A stretch of DNA of 64,000 nt from Pseudisothecium myosuroides (lineage: Eukaryota > Streptophyta > Bryopsida > Hypnales > Lembophyllaceae), in NCBI GenBank assembly GCA_951799445.1, contig OX637287.1, positions 17,298,224 through 17,362,223 on the forward strand. Reading direction: 5' to 3'. A model generated the notes under the pieces. That model searched no databases. It was not told where the DNA came from and worked only from the letters and a program-made list of their open reading frames with translations. Positions 61,691-64,000 of this stretch are shown here, one piece after another. Both the position numbers and the translations under genes were made by a program. Numbering within the stretch: the stretch's first letter is position 1; every line of letters begins with the position of its first letter.

Positions 61691-62260
61691 ATCCAAAGTT
61701 CACTATTAAAGGATTGACACGTTATCCCTTGGTGGCATTAATGCATTTTGTGTAAGGAAACTTCATGACATGGCATTTGTGCAATTGATCCACTTGAATA
61801 TTTTAGTGAGTTGAAGGAAAGGAGAATCAAGAGGCCTTCAACTATGACTACTCATTTGGAAGTTGCATTGTAGTCTATTGTAGTGTTGTAATGCACAAGA
61901 AGCATCAAACATGAAGATTAGGTTTGTTTTTTTAGGAGTTCAATAGACAAAGTGTTGAAATTAAAAAAGGCACACCAAAACATCAAAACTTTATCTCACT
62001 ACTATTAATCTTTGTTTGTAGAGACATATATCCAATGTGGACCAAAAAGGGAATGCCAAAAGAGAAATTGCAAGCCAAAACACACCATGACTTTTCAAAA
62101 CTATTGTATAGGTTTGAGTTGGCAGTGAGGTGCCGAAATTGACTTTCCACCTCAAATTCTCAAGAGTACATGTCTCCTTACACCATTCACAAGATGACAT
62201 GTGGCACTTTTTAAAAGAAAGTCTTAATTTAAGCCGAATCTGACCTTCACATAGGGAATT
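61690..62260. repeat. Dispersed repeat, copy right of the transporter gene
   Basis: 61,760-62,100 matches 55,000-55,345, and 62,125-62,255 (ACACCATTCACAAGATGACA) matches 53,030-53,165, both in the same orientation. In this copy the two modules are adjacent; on the left they are about 1.9 kb apart and in reverse order. Confidence 0.65.
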
Positions 62261-64000
62261 TTTTTACCAATTTTCCAGGACAGGACACGAAGCAAAATTC
62301 GAAAGTCTGTCATCGCCGGCTGGACGAATTTAACTACTCCAAGTAGCTCTTAACTATTTTTTGAGCGAACTGCACCGGTGTATGACAGAAATTTTGCAAT
62401 TCCAGCTTTCAAAAATCCAAACCAAACTGCTACTCACACACACACAAAAAAAAAGCAGTCAAAAGATACGATTGTCTCCAAATTTTTTCATCAAAAGTTG
62501 CAAATGGATACCAGAATCGAATTAATTTCCACAGGAATCCTCCAAAAGTAACCAGTAAGTGATTAGACTGCTCTCTAAGAACCTCGAAGAGCCTCTCTTG
62601 CCGTCCTCTCTAAATAAGAAACTAGAAAACCGACAGAAATTAAAGAAGAAACTCGACCATTCCAGTCAGCACAGAAGCTTCAACGTACATCAAAAGCACC
62701 GAGAAATGACTTTGGAGAAGAAATGCTATGCGAAGGCAAGAATCGTGCGTCTTGTAGGCTCCACCGATCGACCACCACTGTAGATCATCTGCACACAGGT
62801 TCATACAAAACGATGGAAAGGCTAGCTCCTACAGTACTTCGGAGTGCCAGTCTTGGAGAAGTCGTGAATACTTAGGCAGTTTTCAGTACAGTAGTGAACA
62901 TCGTACGTGACAAGACGCGACAGGATCAGACAAAATGCTCCAATTCGTGATGAATGCAAACGGGAGCAGGCCCGGAAGAAACGACACTGCCAACAAGGAA
63001 AACAAAGAAAATCAAATTAGGAACTTCCCATTAACTGTTCTTTCATCTCCGATCCACAGGATTACGTACAGGAATGACAATTTGCTGGGCTCGACAATAA
63101 CTCGGTCACTAGCTATGAGCTGTACCCATTGATTTTTCCCCAGCCCTGTCATTGCCAAGTGATTTCAGTTGATAATTTCGATTCAGTACACACACAGTAA
63201 AAAACATTAAAATGGTTTTTGAATGATGGTCAATTTCATTAAAGTGGTGGTATTACTGAACTTTGGCGCTTTTCCAGTTCAGAACAGCCTTTCTGAAATC
63301 TATACCTGTCCTAAATGTTTCAGAACGCCTGTTCTGAAATCTATACCTGTCTTGGATGGTCAAAATGTCACACCGTCAAATTGGCGCAATAATACCGCCA
63401 TTTTAATGAAATTGCCCATAATGGTTTTTGAAACAAATTTCCAAATGTTCTTACTGGGTCAGCAACAAGTATAAATCACTCTTGAGAACACTAGCTTGCG
63501 GTGGATATGATCTTCCCTATAGGAAAGCAGGTCCACCAACTTCCCTCAGTTGTACGCCGAGACCATGCCAATCCTGTGCATTGCCTGCATGCAGTTTGCA
63601 TGACACATTACGACTCATGAGTTTCTAACCAACGAATTTTCGAGCTTCTTCATGACAATTACAAAGCAACTGTGATTCGGAGTGCTTCAAGCTCACCATC
63701 ACGATGACACAGACAATTGCAAAGTGAGTATGCTGGACAACTGAAGCCATTTTAGTACTGTCAAAGTGTCAAGAAGCGTATGAACATGAAGAAATGACAG
63801 ACCAAATCTGCTTCAGCACGTACATGAGCGACAATAGCAAGATCTTTTAAACAACCACGGCACTGATATAACGCAGCTGCACCCTAACGTAAAACTGACA
63901 ACAATTGCAATCATCATCAAGAACTTCAGCAAGTCCCTTGCCTGCAAGATCCAGTGTTCGGGAAATTTTTGGAGCTCCCCCACTCCCCCAGTTGATTTCC
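62261..64000. other. Right-edge region, no recognised gene
   Basis: Moderate GC, with one MITE. No frame matches a family. The last 400 bases could be the 3' UTR or an intron of a gene beyond the window, but nothing proves it. Confidence 0.35.
63225..63419. mobile_element. 195-bp MITE with 13-bp flanking duplication
   Basis: AATGGTTTTTGAA lies at 63,212-63,224 and again at 63,420-63,432. The ends are inverse: ATGGTCAATTTCATTAAAG at the left and TTTTAATGAAATTGCCCAT at the right, continuing through a GGTGGTATTA block. Inside, TTCTGAAATCTATACCTGTC occurs twice about 40 bp apart. Non-coding; the superfamily is unclear because 13 bp is longer than usual. Confidence 0.85.

Overview
This window looks like nuclear DNA of a land plant. 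All five confident genes are split by short GT-AG introns. They encode plant-type proteins: a PRELI/MSF1 lipid-transfer protein, a DUF985 cupin, a plastid-type sigma factor, a cytosolic-clade alkaline/neutral invertase and an AVT1-type amino acid transporter. They sit in AT-rich DNA crowded with old DNA-transposon relics. A non-seed plant (bryophyte or lycophyte) would fit the compact genes in degraded repeats, but the sequence alone does not settle the lineage. I see no prokaryotic operons, rRNA, convincing tRNA or CRISPR.

Layout. 1-10.3 kb: no gene; nested miniature transposons, including a family flanked by TTAA whose ends read CCCCTAAAGGACC. 10.3-13.1 kb: PRELI gene (+) with a long 5' region. 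13.1-15.1 kb: no gene. 15.18-16.64 kb: DUF985 cupin (-), with copies of one MITE family on both sides; the upstream copy was hit later by a LINE fragment and a hAT-like MITE. 18.2-22.5 kb: sigma factor (+), seven exons. 22.5-27 kb: repeats, including a 156-bp tandem array. 27-31.1 kb: a 4.1-kb imperfect palindrome with recurrent GTAGTAC/GTACTAC motifs. 31-38.6 kb: MITEs, hairpins and a clean TTAA element at 36,978-37,902. 38.7-43.25 kb: invertase (+) with a 1.5-kb leader that contains its own tandem duplication. 43.3-55.5 kb: no recognised gene; repeats and MITEs. 55.57-58.46 kb: AVT1-like transporter (-). 58.5-64 kb: no recognised gene; more repeats, one with a clear 13-bp target duplication.

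The genes are independent housekeeping-type units in mixed orientations: mitochondrial lipid transfer, plastid transcription, cytosolic sucrose breakdown and vacuolar amino acid transport. Nothing suggests a gene cluster. The most unusual content is in the repeats: a TTAA-targeting piggyBac-like family, the large palindrome, several near-perfect hairpins and a triple-nested insertion upstream of the cupin gene. All exon boundaries were read by eye from splice consensus and reading-phase continuity; no alignment or transcript data were available.
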